Below, piece after piece: positions 1 through 11,290 of a stretch of DNA of 64,000 nt. Numbering within the stretch: position 1 is the stretch's first letter; each line of letters begins with the position of its first letter. A program made the translations under genes and the position numbers. This DNA comes from Bolinopsis microptera (taxonomy: Eukaryota > Ctenophora > Tentaculata > Lobata > Bolinopsidae): contig NC_087084.1 in the NCBI RefSeq assembly GCF_026151205.1, positions 4,147,538 to 4,211,537 on the forward strand, written 5' to 3'. A model generated the notes under the pieces. It did no database searches, had not been told where the DNA came from, and saw only the letters and a program-made list of their open reading frames with translations.

Positions 1-1544
1 GGAATTAACAGAAAGGGATACCAAGGTGTTAATATCGAGAATATGAGTCAAATGGGAAATATAAACTCGTTACGAACGCTAGTAGAAACACTAAACTCTT
101 AGAACTTGCACTTACTCTGAATTGACTGAAACACGATCTCCGAGTATCGAAAGCTTACTAATTTACCCCACACGGAAATAGGTGAGGCAACTTTAATTTG
201 AACGGTAAAATGTGGTACAATACGTTCCTACGCTAGTGTTGAACAAGGGAAACAGTTGAATCGATTAATAACGTTCGAAGATGAAATATACGGTTAATTA
301 ACAACAATTAACAACTATAAACTGTGGCAATACGGGCCACGCCGGGTTCGTTCCAGATCAGCGGTTAACCCTTATATTGAAAGTTAAACACGTCACCTAA
401 AAAGCTTTTCCAGAACTGACTCCAACGTGTCCAGAACTGCGTTAACGACCCGCGCCACGTGATACCACGTGGTCACCCACGTGGTACCGCGCGGCTCGGC
501 CCAGCCATAATACTATAACAAAACCTACACGCCCGACTAACACGTGCCCTACTTTACACAAATCACTAAACCTAACTACTCTAAATCTACACTAATCCTA
601 ACGGTTTTTCTTCACTTAACTGCAATATCCTAACTAAAACATGACTACTAAAAACTGCTTAAAGATCGCTGCAACCAGCCCACACATTACACTAATACGG
701 AGATATAACTGCCCCACTATTAACTCAAGGAATATTGAGTTTGTTGACTCAAATATAAAACTTAAATTTTTACATTCTGTAACTGGACAGGTGAAGGGAA
801 GTAAAATTCGGAATAAAATGTACGACTCTATTTGCCCAAACGAGCTGTCCCCATTAAGTCAATGGGTATTGGTAGGGGGTGCACCATAAAAATAAACTTG
901 CTCGGATTTTTAAAATTTTTGTACCATTGTTTTCTAGAGACTGTGAGAATTTTCACAATACCAAATTTGTCATACCTTTTTGGAAAGATCAGTGATTGTC
1001 GCAGCTAGGTGCCATATTTGATGGTGCGCGGCTTTTGGAGCAAAATTAGCTGTAAAAGTCGCGTAATTTGACCAAATTTGACCAAATTCGACCAAATTCG
1101 TTGATTTTTGTCGTATTATTTGGATATATCTTCAGTTCCTTGTATGAGATCATTCTGAAAATTGGCGACTACCTTCCAATAAGGCTTTCACAACTGTCCG
1201 AAAAATTTGGTGGATATCGGAGTTGATATAGTGATCAAAATGGGGCAAAATACCCTGCTTTTAGCTGTAACATAATGTCTGATGGGTGGATCGGCTTTAA
1301 ACTTTTCGGACACCTTCCTTGTAAGTCTATGAGTAAGCTTACCAATTTTTGTTGCAATCAGAGGTCGGGAAGGATACTTAATATCTATTTGTTTGAAGAA
1401 AATTGTGCTGGCCGAAATTAGCGCTAAAAAACCATCCTACAGTCGGCACGCGCGGCTCACTGTCGATGGCGCACTACCTAGTATTGGGTTATTGACCTAA
1501 ATAATCAACCAATAGATTGGGCGGTCGTTCTTAGCAACCTATTT
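1..1544. other. Non-coding, no gene recognised
   Basis: I see no convincing coding exon here; the open frames are short and lack recognisable motifs. Visible structure is limited to three CACGTG palindromes within 28 bp (456-483) and a short tandem of the 11-mer tgaccaaattt/tgaccaaattc at about 1069-1101. The last 500 bases may belong to the 5' side of the LINE relic that follows, but I cannot read protein in them. Confidence 0.5.
456..483. promoter_or_regulatory. Cluster of three CACGTG E-boxes
   Basis: CACGTG occurs at 456-461, 466-471 and 478-483, spaced 10 and 12 bp, roughly one helical turn. CACGTG is the canonical site of bHLH/bHLH-Zip factors (Myc/Max, USF, clock-type). No transcription unit is seen next to it, so a regulatory role is only a possibility; it could also be the residue of a short palindromic repeat. 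Confidence 0.25.
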
Positions 1545-2472
1545 TTCTTAGTATCTAAAAATTTTAAGTTGATTCAATTTCAGTACAAGCTTTTAATGAG
1601 GATCACGACGTGTAGATACATGAGACACAAAATGAAAATTGTTACAGATACTCCCATGTGTAGTCTGTGTAACACATACTTAGAAACAATTCCTCATATC
1701 TATTGTATCCACACAAATAGCTTCATCACAATACTTGAAGACTTTATAAAAAGGAAAATCGATAGAAATTACAAAGACCCCAATAAAATTAATTTTATAG
1801 TTTGTAATCACACTTCACAAATTATAAATTATTTTAATATTGTTGCCAAATGGTACATTAGCAAAAGATTTCAGGCAGGGGACATGCCGATCTGGCAGGG
1901 ATATATCAAACTTCTTAAACTTTCACTTACTGGAGACAAAATAGGCCACAAAAGTTCTATTGTGTCGATCTTGGCCGATTAGGGCAAATTGTCCACCCCA
2001 TTTATATTGCTGTCTTTGTTATTTTACTATCAATGGTTATTGTTACTATCTTACAGTACTACTAACTGTTTTTTGTAGTACATGCCCTGCTTCCTTCCAT
2101 TCCTAAACTACCTTACAAGCTCTTCCTCTTTTACACCCTTTTCAATCACTTCATTTCACTCATTCACTTCATATCTTATTACCACAGTATCTGCCAAAAC
2201 CAACATGGCCCATGTGGAAGGGGGCCTTGACGTTGTTGACCACTTAGCCCTGCATCCCAAGCTGACGGTCGGCCTCCACTCTCTAAAAACATACCTTCAG
2301 TGAAGGCAGATGGTCAGCAAATAGCGATGCTAGGGCTTGGTGTGAACAAATCTTGACCTACTTTCACACCTTTGGGATGACTCTCGCAAATGCGAGAGTA
2401 ATGACCCCGGGGAGGGCCCCATTGGTTTTAGTAGGTTGCATATTTATAATTAAAAAAAAAAAAAAAAAAAAA
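1545..2472 (+). mobile_element. 3' end of a LINE (non-LTR retrotransposon), 5'-truncated
   Basis: The open frame at 1569-1982 reads like the extreme C-terminus of a LINE ORF2 protein. A segment starting FQYKLLMRI is followed by MKIVTDTPMCSLCN and a His/Cys pair, matching the C-x2-C...H...C zinc-knuckle-like motif downstream of the reverse transcriptase in many LINEs. The last 60 residues are a Lys-rich helical tail. A non-coding stretch follows, with a small hairpin (ctctcgcaaatgcgagag, about 2380-2397) and a CCCC/GGGG-rich segment. It ends in an A-tract of about 22 bases at 2451-2472, as expected for a LINE 3' UTR with poly(A) tail. No upstream reverse-transcriptase motifs are visible, so the copy is 5'-truncated and dead. 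The family is unassigned. Confidence 0.6.
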
Positions 2473-3092
2473 TTAAAACAACAAATTCATAGTTTCTTAA
2501 ACATTGAAAATAAAAGAAACGTCTTATTTTGCTTTGATCACATTTTGCATGGTCGAAGCAACACTTTGATTATATTTTGCATGACCAAAAGCTCGAGTCG
2601 GCACACGGCAAATCGTTTTTTATTTTAAAATTTGAAATAATAAATTAAAAATGGTTGAGATTAGCAATAGTGAACTCCTTAAAAATAAGTAGGGCGGTGA
2701 ATTAAGATTCACGGTGTTAGTAAAATAAGATCACCTTCAAAATAAAAAAAGCCGTTTATATCAAAACTTAATAAAAACCCTCAAATATGAAATACGAGGA
2801 GTACCAATTTAATTCTAAAAATCGCGTCCTTCATCCTACCCTGTATTAATAAGAAAGTTGTTTAATCAAACGTTAATGACAAGCGATATATCATACAGTA
2901 AATTAACCTATAATACATACAATGTAAGTCATGTATAAAGATGAGCTGCTATCGAGAAATCAGAATTCTGCAAAATGATGGAATAAGCTTTATAAATTCG
3001 GTCCGCATACAATCTCAAATATTTTCAACACTCTCAAGTAATTGTACGTCATCTCTTCAGTTCAGCAGCTTCATCGATTACGTGTCTACTAC
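2473..3092. other. AT-rich intergenic / collagen IV 3' flank
   Basis: No coding sequence seen. This is the minus-strand 3' flank of the collagen IV locus, whose stop codon ends at 3093. Possible minus-strand polyadenylation signals are ATTAAA (plus TTTAAT, 2861-2866) and AATAAA (plus TTTATT, 2619-2624). Confidence 0.5.
2861..2866 (-). terminator. Candidate poly(A) signal for the collagen IV locus
   Basis: Plus-strand TTTAAT reads ATTAAA on the minus strand, the commonest variant of AATAAA, about 230 nt after the collagen stop codon. A canonical AATAAA lies further on at 2624-2619. Which is used cannot be told from sequence. Confidence 0.3.
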
Positions 3093-5407
3093 TTATTTTC
3101 GCCTACTGCCATTCCATCGGCTGGATTTCTTGCAAACTGCACATCTACTCACATTAGCGAGCCTCTTTTTAGCATCAATAGTGGTGTCGTAGATGCTAGA
3201 GTTTGCGTTAGCACCGGGTACGTTGTCCGTGTTGTTGATGTCGTCTGCTCGCAGCCAATAATCGGAGAAGGCTGTGTTGTATGTGCAGTACCCGCGGCCT
3301 AAGAGTTGAGGGGGTTAACAGACGAAGAGGTTATATAAAGTGCAAATAAACAATTTGCAACAAAATGGAAATAACTTATAATACAAATAGCTAATAATTG
3401 TAACTCAATAAACGGTAACACAACCTGCTGTTGACGGATATAAAGACGACCTTTTGATTTGCCGTCAACGGAAATATCTCTTAATAAATTCATTAAAAAC
3501 ATATGTTATCACTCGAATGATTTAGGAGACCTACAACATGTTTCTACATAAACATAATGTTTGTGAATAATTTCTGGACCATCTTGATCTTCCTAGTTCG
3601 ATCTCAGAAGGAAATGTGGTTTCCCACGATAGATTATTTTCACATCGCACAGTCAAACACCTTTCATGTTGTTTGAAAGAGCGGTTATCTTTTAAAACTG
3701 GTCGAACAGAGAAAGATTTTATTTGCAACTTCGCAGAAATTAAGCTAATTTAACCCATAACTGTGCCGGCCCATAAAATTATTTGATTTTAAAATGAAAA
3801 TCAAATATTTGTTTTGACACAGTATATAATGGTCGTAAATCAACCTAAATTTAACAGTTCCTACACAACTAGCAGGAACCCGTCTAACTTTAAAGTGGTG
3901 TAAAGAGACGATATTTATTTATTTATTAAGCGATTTTGACACCACTTGGGGCTCCAAATTTCGTGAACTAAAGTTCTTATTCCTTGGCCAATTTTTTATT
4001 TTTTAATACTAGTCAAATAAAAACATTTGACCCAACCAAAAAAGTTTGAAGGGTATAATTATTATAGATATATATCTCTCACAGTTGTTGCAGAAAGTCG
4101 TGTTAAAGTTGATGTCGTGGACCGTAGTGTCAGTAAAATGGCAACAGACATATATATCGTCTCGCTTTATATACATATAATAATAAGATTATAAAGAAAG
4201 CTCATAACATTGTGTTTATTGTATATTCAAAGTAAAAAGGTATTATACTATATATTATATTATAGCAAGACTCACTGAGGCACTCAAGATAAGAAGGTGT
4301 CTGAAGTTCAGGTAGACAGGACCCGGGAGAGTTGGTTGGGATGCCTTGTCCCGCTCTACCTGTCTTCCCATCAGATGCTGGGTTCATTGCGTCTAAAATA
4401 GGGATCAGGTAGCTGTACCTGTTAAGATATTATATAAATTATTATCAAAGTTAGTAGTTAATTTAAATATAATATGATAGCAAAATGTGGTGCCGATTCG
4501 TTTTCTGTCTTCTGATCGTGACTATTTCTATAATTCAGTTCGAAAAGACTTTTCGGAAAAGTATCCTAACTCTATCTTAACACTGTTAAACAGTTCGATT
4601 ACTTGTTCAGCCCCAGTAGTGGTTCAGTCCCAGTACTAAGTCAGTACCAAGGACCTCCACGAGTACAGAAGACAAAAAGACATGGTCCTATATAGCTATC
4701 ATAACCAATTACCAAAACTTAAAACTTACCCCGCCCAGATTTCTTCGAATCCAATGGGACAGTTAGGTATATCTGTCGAGAAAGAGTGCACTGTTTGTAC
4801 AAGACTAGGTCCCATACAGACATTACAACGGCTGATATGCGCCTCAACCTGGTCCATCGTCGTTAGTCGTATCATTGGGTCTTCACTGGAGATATGATCG
4901 GGGTTAGGAAGAGAAAGAGAGAAGACGTTATCTTACATACGATTAACTTATAAAGAATTTCGGAAAATCTTAATTATTGGTTGAACCAAATGTGGATTTG
5001 ACATCGATTTGTAAATCAATCGCATGGGAAGTTATTGAACAAATTGTATGGGAAGGTAACCCCACAAGCTGCTAAAAGCGGTAGCGATTCACCCTACCTT
5101 ACTTCTGCTCCCATCCAAACACTCTTCTCAGTTCTGAAGTTGTGTCCACACTCACCACTCCTAAACACAATCCATATTACAATTCAATAAATAATTTTTA
5201 TCAAAATCAAACTTACACCTAATAACTGAACACCCAAGCGCCGTTAAGTAAAAGTTCAAAACTTCCACTGGATTAATAAACACAAATCTAAACTACCTGT
5301 CACAGGTGACGAATGGAGTGGGAAGGAATGTTTCCATGCAACTGCCCGCACTCCCCGGGTCTTGCAGCATGTTCACTCCGTTCTCAAATATCATTAAGAA
5401 ACTGTAC
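3093..5407 (-). other. Shared NC1 exon cassette of the collagen IV locus (five exons)
   Basis: Five small exons encode nearly all of the NC1 domain: 5407-5297 (GYSFLMIFENG..GSAGSC..TC), 5160-5098 (SGECGHNF..VWMGAEV), 4885-4730 (end of C4 repeat 1, HISRCNVC, and start of repeat 2, TVHSFSTDIPNCP), 4418-4276 (GYSYLIPIL..NSPGSC) and 3298-3093 (RGYCTYNTAFSDYWL..VSRCAVC, then a basic tail and TAA). The first acceptor accepts phase 2, which both upstream giant exons supply. In collagen IV the NC1 domain sets chain selection and trimer registration, so chains sharing this cassette would carry nearly identical selection signals. Confidence 0.85.
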
Positions 5408-8400
5408 CTGTAGAAAAAGTGGGATTTAGAGGAAGGAAATTCCGTTGGTGATTGCAACTTTACATTTTACAAGTTAGTCCTGTAACAGTATAATGAGGCT
5501 AGGGTAAATTTGAACGGCCAGTTGGTAGATCACCGACCGGCTATAAGCCGGCTACTAACCGGCTATAAGCCGGCTTATAGCCGGCTACAATTTTTATAGC
5601 CGGCTATAAGCCGGCTTATAGCCGGTTAGTAGCCGCTTACATTTGTTGTTGAGCGACGGCTATTAGCCGGTTATAAGCCTGCTATTAGCAGTTTTGGTAT
5701 TAAAAGTGGTTATAAGCCGGCTATAAGCCGGTTATAAGATATTAACTCAACTACATCGTACTGAACGATAGTCAGGAGCCGGCTATAAGAAATTCAGTTA
5801 CTAACCGGCTATAAGCCGGCTTATAGCCGGCTATAAAAATTGTAGCCGGCTATAAGCCGGTTTATAGCCGGCTTATAACCGGCTTATAGCCGGTCGGTGA
5901 TCTACCAATTTCCCATTTGAACAAAAATCAACAGAGTATACCTAAAATGAGCGAATGTTGGAGAATGAAGGGGGTGAAATGAGTGTATTAGCCAACTAAC
6001 CCAATCCACAAGGACTTCCACTTGTCAGGACACCTGGGTATATCAGTATTCTGACTGTGCATGACAAGAACATGTGTATCACAGCCACACTTCTTCTGAG
6101 CTCCTGCCGTCAGAGGGACATTGTTTGGGGTACATATTTGACTGCAGACTCCCGGTTCTCCGTTTTGTCCATCTTTTCCATGTTCACCAAGTATACCCTC
6201 TACACCAAGATCACCTTGAGCACCTTGATCACCTTCGTCTCCCCGATCACCTCTCACCCCTCGTTTCCCGTCAACACCTGTGGCTCCAGGGATTCCTAAA
6301 TCTCCTCTCATTCCAGGTTGTCCGAGCAGGCCCTCAAATCCTTCCAAGCCTGGTACTCCATCAGTTCCAGGTTCTCCATTCACTCCGGGAACACCGGGTA
6401 AAGCCACATCACCATAAAGACCTTTTGCTCCCTTGGCACCCATGGATCCTAGTTCTCCAGGTTGTCCCGGAGAAACAATCAGATCGTTAACATTTATAGT
6501 CTCCAGAACAAAATCAAATAAATCCCTATGTGCGCCTAAAGGATCCAGACCTTCGGAAGGATTGTAAATGTTTCTCACGGATAATGGTTTGCCTTTGTTG
6601 CCTTTGGTTCCTGGATCTCCCACCTCACCTTCTGCTCCATCCGCTCCTTCTTCACCGTAATTTCCATCCTCTCCACGCTCACCAGGTTCACCAATAGATC
6701 CTTTGTATCCGATTGGACCAACCCTTCCAACAGTTCCTTCAGCACCCTCTAATCCTGGTAGACCAGTTGAACCTTTGTTGCCCGGAAAACCTACATCACC
6801 AGGGATACCACTCACACCTGTGATGCCAATTAGTCCTTGCTGTCCCTTCTCACCATCAGCACCATTAACACCATCACGTCCTGACCTACCCACCGCTGAA
6901 TCACCCATCGCACCTTTGAAACCCTTATATGCTGGAAAACCCTTAATTCCTGGTAGCCCTGGCTGTCCGTCAAATCCAGTATTTCCTTTGTCACCAGTTG
7001 GCCCTCTGCGACCAGTTGAGCCGAAAAATCCTTGCTGTCCCTTCTTTCCGTCGGGTCCACGTCTTCCTCTTCTACCTTTGCCTCCTTTGGATCCAATTGG
7101 ACCTTTTGGGCCTTGGTCACCGACGTCACCGTCTTCACCTTTCGGCAGATCCGGATCTATCACCCAATTTTCATGAGGTTCTCCTTTAGGACCTCTCTTT
7201 CCCTGTAGGCCGGGCTCTCCTTGTTCTCCCTGATCACCCAAGGGCCCTTTACGTCCTTGGTCACCAATTGGTCCCCGAATTCCTTGTTGTCCCTGTCTTC
7301 CAGGCCGTCCAGGACAGCCGTCTAATCCAGCCAAACCTTTAATGCCAGAATTTCCGTTGAGACCTGGTAGACCTTTAGGCCCTACTGATCCTTTTCGTCC
7401 ATCTGGCCCAGGAATTCCTCCTTCTGCTGGGATGCCCGCATTCCCAGGCGTACCCTTAACTCCTGGTGTACCAGGTAAACCATCCGCACCATCCGCACCA
7501 TCCATTCCATCTAACCCACGCGGACCACGTCCCCCAAAATGACCTTTGTCACCATCCTTACCTTTATCACCTGGTGTACCAACTGCATCAGGACCAGGCT
7601 GTCCGGTATCACCGTGTTCACCAGGTCTACCCTTTTCTCCTTTGAAACCCTGCAGACCTGATGTTCCATTGACACCATTGGCTCCTGCAACCCCGACAAA
7701 ACCTTGAGGACCGTTCACCCCTTCATCCCCATTCTCTCCTTTCAATCCAATGACGCCCTGAATACCAGTTTCTCCTGCAGGTCCTTTATTGCCATCTAAA
7801 CCTTTGGGACCAGGAACTCCTTTCAAACCTGTTATGCCAGCAATACCAGCCGATCCTTTTTGACCTTCTGCTCCATCTTTCCCATCAAGTCCAGAGACAC
7901 CAGTCAGTCCAACCTTTCCAACTTTTCCTTCTCTGCCAAGTACTCCAGGTACGCCAACAATTCCCCTCGGTCCAAGTGCTCCATGCTCGCCGTCTGCTCC
8001 CATTCTACCGACGTATCCCTTGATACCAACTATGCCTTGTGGGCCGGGCTCACCAGGTTCACCTTTGTTATTGCTGATACCTTTAAGTCCTCTGTTACCT
8101 TTCAATCCTCGGTATCCTGGTCTTCCTCTGACACCCGTTCTTCCTTGTTTTCCTTTCTCACCTGGAACATTTGGTGCAGGCTCTCCCTTTTCTCCCTTTG
8201 GACCTTCAACACCTTTTATTAACGATTGAATGTCGATATCATCGGGATTTCCCTGGCGACCAGGGGCACCTCGAGTACCTTTTGAACCAAGTTGACCTTT
8301 ACGACCAGGTACACCGTTACTGCCATTTTCTCCGAAAGCACCAACTAGACCTGGTCTACCATGAAAGCCGTTTAAACCAGCTTGGCCGGGAATTCCTGGA

Positions 8401-11102
8401 ACACCATATTCTCCACGCGGACCACGCTCACCCTTTTGACCCTGATTACCATCAGCTCCTTTGTCTCCAATTTCGCCAACTACCCCCTTATTACCATGGG
8501 TTCCTGATTTTCCGGGTCGGCCAGGAATGCCGTTGGTGCCATCGGGAGCAGCTTCGCCGGTAAAACCAGTTGTTCCTTTTTGTCCTTTGCTTCCTTGATC
8601 ACCAGCGATACCAAAATGTCCATGTTTTCCCTTTTGCCCAGGTATCCCGTTTATTCCTGGTAATCCTATCAAGCCGTGGTGTCCTCGACTTCCTTTTAAC
8701 CCCTCTGCTCCATCATCACCATCATCACCGGTAACACCTTTGTCACCCTTTTGACCAATTTTACCACTCTGTCCTGGGAGTCCGTTCGTGCCTGGCACGC
8801 CAGGAAGACCAAACTCTCCCTGCCTCCCAACTTCTCCTTCACCCCCAGTTTCTCCCTTGATACCCTCAGCTCCACGTCTTCCTTTTGATGCTGTAGCTCC
8901 TTTGCTTCCTTGGACACCCTTGGAGCCCCGTAAACCCTTTCTCCCTGACATTCCACGAACTCCCGCATATCCGTCTACTCCCTCGTAACCCTTGGTTCCT
9001 GGCTTACCTTTTTCACCGACTGGGCCGATATCTCCATCTTGTCCTTCTGCTCCATCTGTTCCAGGTTTTCCAGGCTTACCCGGTGTACCAGGTGTGCCGG
9101 GAATTCCGTTGGAACCCCTCGCTCCACGTTTACCGTTTATTCCAGGGGTACCGACTTCGCCTCTTTCTGCTGGAACACCAGGCAAACCTGGGAGTCCAAA
9201 CATACCTTTGTTACCCGTGAATCCTTTTAAGCCTGTTATACCGTGTGTTCCATGAAGAGAATGCAGTGCATGTGGTCCAACCGATCCGTCTTTACCATCG
9301 GCACCTAAAGATCCTGGATGACCTTTCTGTCCATTATCTCCATCATAACCAGGAATCCCAGGTACTGCATCGTCTCCTGGAATTCCTTTTCCACCTGTTA
9401 GTCCAGTGGAACCTTGCTCCCCTTGTGGACCTGGTGGACCACGCCACCCTTCTTTTCCTTTAGGACCCGGGTCTCCAGGAATTCCAAGCCTTCCAAAGCT
9501 ACCTTTTGGTGAAGGCAGAGTGGCTCCTTTAACACCACGATCACCAATAACGCCACGATTTCCTCGGAAACCCTTGTCTCCTTGTTCACCTTGAGGGCCA
9601 ACCGTAGCATTTCCTTTGCTTCCAAAATCTCCCGTAATACCTTTCACTCCTTGCCAACCTTTGATTCCTGGTAGCCCTTGAGGTCCCCGTCTGCCGTGAA
9701 AACCGCCTATGCCAACTCGTCCAGGTCCTCCCATCTCTCCATTTTCCCCCATCTCTCCGACCACTCCTTCCACACCCTTTGACCCATCAATTCCGTCTAG
9801 AGCATCTAAACCGTCGATTCCTGGTTCACCTTTGAAACCCTTATTGCCACCTTGTCCAGTACGGCCCTTAAATCCTTCATATCCAGTGTCACCCTTTTCG
9901 CCTTGATCTCCTTGTTCTCTTAAAGGTATTACTTCTTCCCCTGGATCTCCTTTGTTTCCTCTGAGTCCGTTCATACCTGGCATACCATGAATACCTGGTC
10001 GACCAGGGATTCCATGGGGTCCGGGAATCCCGGGAAGACCTTTTTCTCCTTCAAGGCCTGTAACACCACCGTCACCTTTCTCTCCAATAGGACCTTTGGG
10101 ACCATCACCTCCTTTCATGCCTTTTCTTCCGATAATCCCGATCACACCACCATCTCCTAGAGCACCAGTACTCCCTTTTTCTCCATGTATACCTTTCGAT
10201 CCTTCTTGACCAGGGAATCCAATCTGGCCCCAGTGTCCTTTGCGCCCTTTTGAGCCATCAACTCCTTTAGTTCCTTTCGGGCCTCTCGTAAATTCTCCCT
10301 GAACTCCTTTTTCTCCTTTATATCCGACTGCACCATCTGCTCCATCCGCTCCATTCATACCATTCAGTCCGTCTTCTGCTGTGTTTCCTTTATAACCCTT
10401 CACACCTTTTACGCCATCAGGACCGATTTTTCCCATCATGCCTTTCTCTCCGTCTATTCCCCAAAATCCCATTGGCCCCCTCCTACCTTTATCACCAGGT
10501 ATACCATTATCACCGGTCAGGCCAGTGTCTCCTTTAATTCCAGTTCGTCCTATATGTCCTTCTACACCCTTAATTCCTTTCAGTACTATACCGATAGAAC
10601 CCCTGTCTCCCTTGAATCCAAGTTTTCCTGCTAGACCGTCAATTCCTGAAGTTCCAGTAACGCCTGGTGCACCTGTCTCTCCTTTCAGTCCATTTTCTGC
10701 ATTTGTTCCATTTACTCCGTTTATTCCCCTTAAGCCATGCATGCCCGGCAGAGCATCTCTACCAGTATGCCCTGACACGCCAGGACTGCCTGGCTGTCCT
10801 TGATATCCCTGATCTCCCCTCCCTCCTAAGTCACCAGGTAAACCAGGGGGTCCTTGTTCTCCTTCTGGACCCAGAGCTCCATCACGGCCAGGTAAACCAT
10901 TAACACCAGTTTGGCCGATTTTTCCTATCACTCCCACTAGACCGGGTAGACCTGTATCTCCTCTGACAAACTTTACAGGCTCACTACAGCAAACAATTGC
11001 GGTGTCATTCTTTGAGTTAACAACCCCTAGTCTGTTCCTCCGTGCAGGGTCCGGATCAGATTCTGCAGACACGAACGAGATAATGAGGAAGCCGAGGATC
11101 AT
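3093..11102 (-). CDS. Collagen IV alpha chain, proximal form (6 coding exons, 1,926 aa)
   Basis: Basement-membrane collagen IV chain: secreted, forms trimers and networks through 7S and NC1 ends. Model: 11102-6001, 5407-5297, 5160-5098, 4885-4730, 4418-4276, 3298-3093. All junctions are GT..AG, phases match and the total is 5,781 nt. Residues 1-13 form a signal peptide (MILGFLIISFVSA). A CC pair near residue 37 opens a 7S-like region, followed by about 1,600 residues of interrupted Gly-X-Y with the GCPGRPG motif and two non-helical segments (WVIDPDLPKGE, and a block of about 40 residues starting near SVRNIYNP). Tandem C4/NC1 subdomains start at CGCDTHVLVMHSQ and keep all 12 NC1 cysteines, with HISRCNVC closing the first half and VSRCAVC the second. 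RGD occurs in VRGDRGDEG. The whole helix sits in one exon, which is unusual. The five short NC1 exons appear to be shared with the distal unit upstream. Family call is firm; exon joins are inferred. Confidence 0.9.
5522..5908. mobile_element. Foldback (long-TIR) element in a collagen IV intron
   Basis: Left arm 5522-5631 and right arm 5799-5908 are near-perfect inverted copies of about 110 bp, beginning TTGGTAGATCACCGACCGG on each strand. Each arm is built of smaller palindromic units (ccggctataagccgg, ccggcttatagccgg), so arms and whole element can form hairpins. The 167-bp centre holds further diverged ccggctataag units and no ORF. The shape suits a non-autonomous foldback/MITE element. It lies in the intron between the proximal giant exon and the first shared NC1 exon. 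I could not define a target-site duplication. Confidence 0.7.
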
Positions 11103-11290
11103 TGTCGATTGTATGTCTCACATCATCTTTTCTCTACACGATAAGGGCATGTCACTATACATTGAGAAATTTAGTAAATTTTTGGATACGTTGAAAAGTC
11201 CACGGCACCAACCTAAGGCTCAAAAATCGAATGAATGATTGTGGGATGATGGGATGGAAAATATGAAAATAAAAATAGTTCGAAACTTAC
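11103..11290 (-). promoter_or_regulatory. 188-bp gap between the collagen IV giant exons (inferred proximal 5' UTR/promoter)
   Basis: The distal exon's donor GTAAGT is at 11290-11285 and the proximal ATG at 11102. Nothing else coding fits between. If the proximal chain has its own transcript, its core promoter and 5' UTR must lie here or inside the distal exon. No clear TATA box is seen. One AG preceded by T-rich sequence (ccttag, near 11215) could serve as acceptor, but joining the distal exon to it runs into an in-frame TAG before the proximal ATG, so it would not fuse the two chains. Confidence 0.4.

Noticed and set aside
1569-1982. 137-codon frame as a host gene
   Set aside because: Its C-x2-C...H...C motif, Lys-rich tail, following hairpin and A-tract fit a LINE 3' end better than a host gene.
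3531-3728. 65-codon minus-strand open frame between the last two collagen IV exons
   Set aside because: Tested as a missing NC1 exon, but it does not carry NC1 motifs, and the adjoining exons already join in phase (CTC A|GC CGC) with all 12 cysteines accounted for.
6703-10803. Plus-strand Pro-rich open frames across the collagen exons
   Set aside because: These are antisense shadows of Gly-Pro-rich collagen codons (GGN/CCN), with no independent evidence.
11103-11290. Splicing of the distal collagen exon into the proximal one to make one giant chain
   Set aside because: The only plausible acceptor in the gap leads to an in-frame TAG before the proximal ATG, and the result would duplicate the NC1 start inside the helix.
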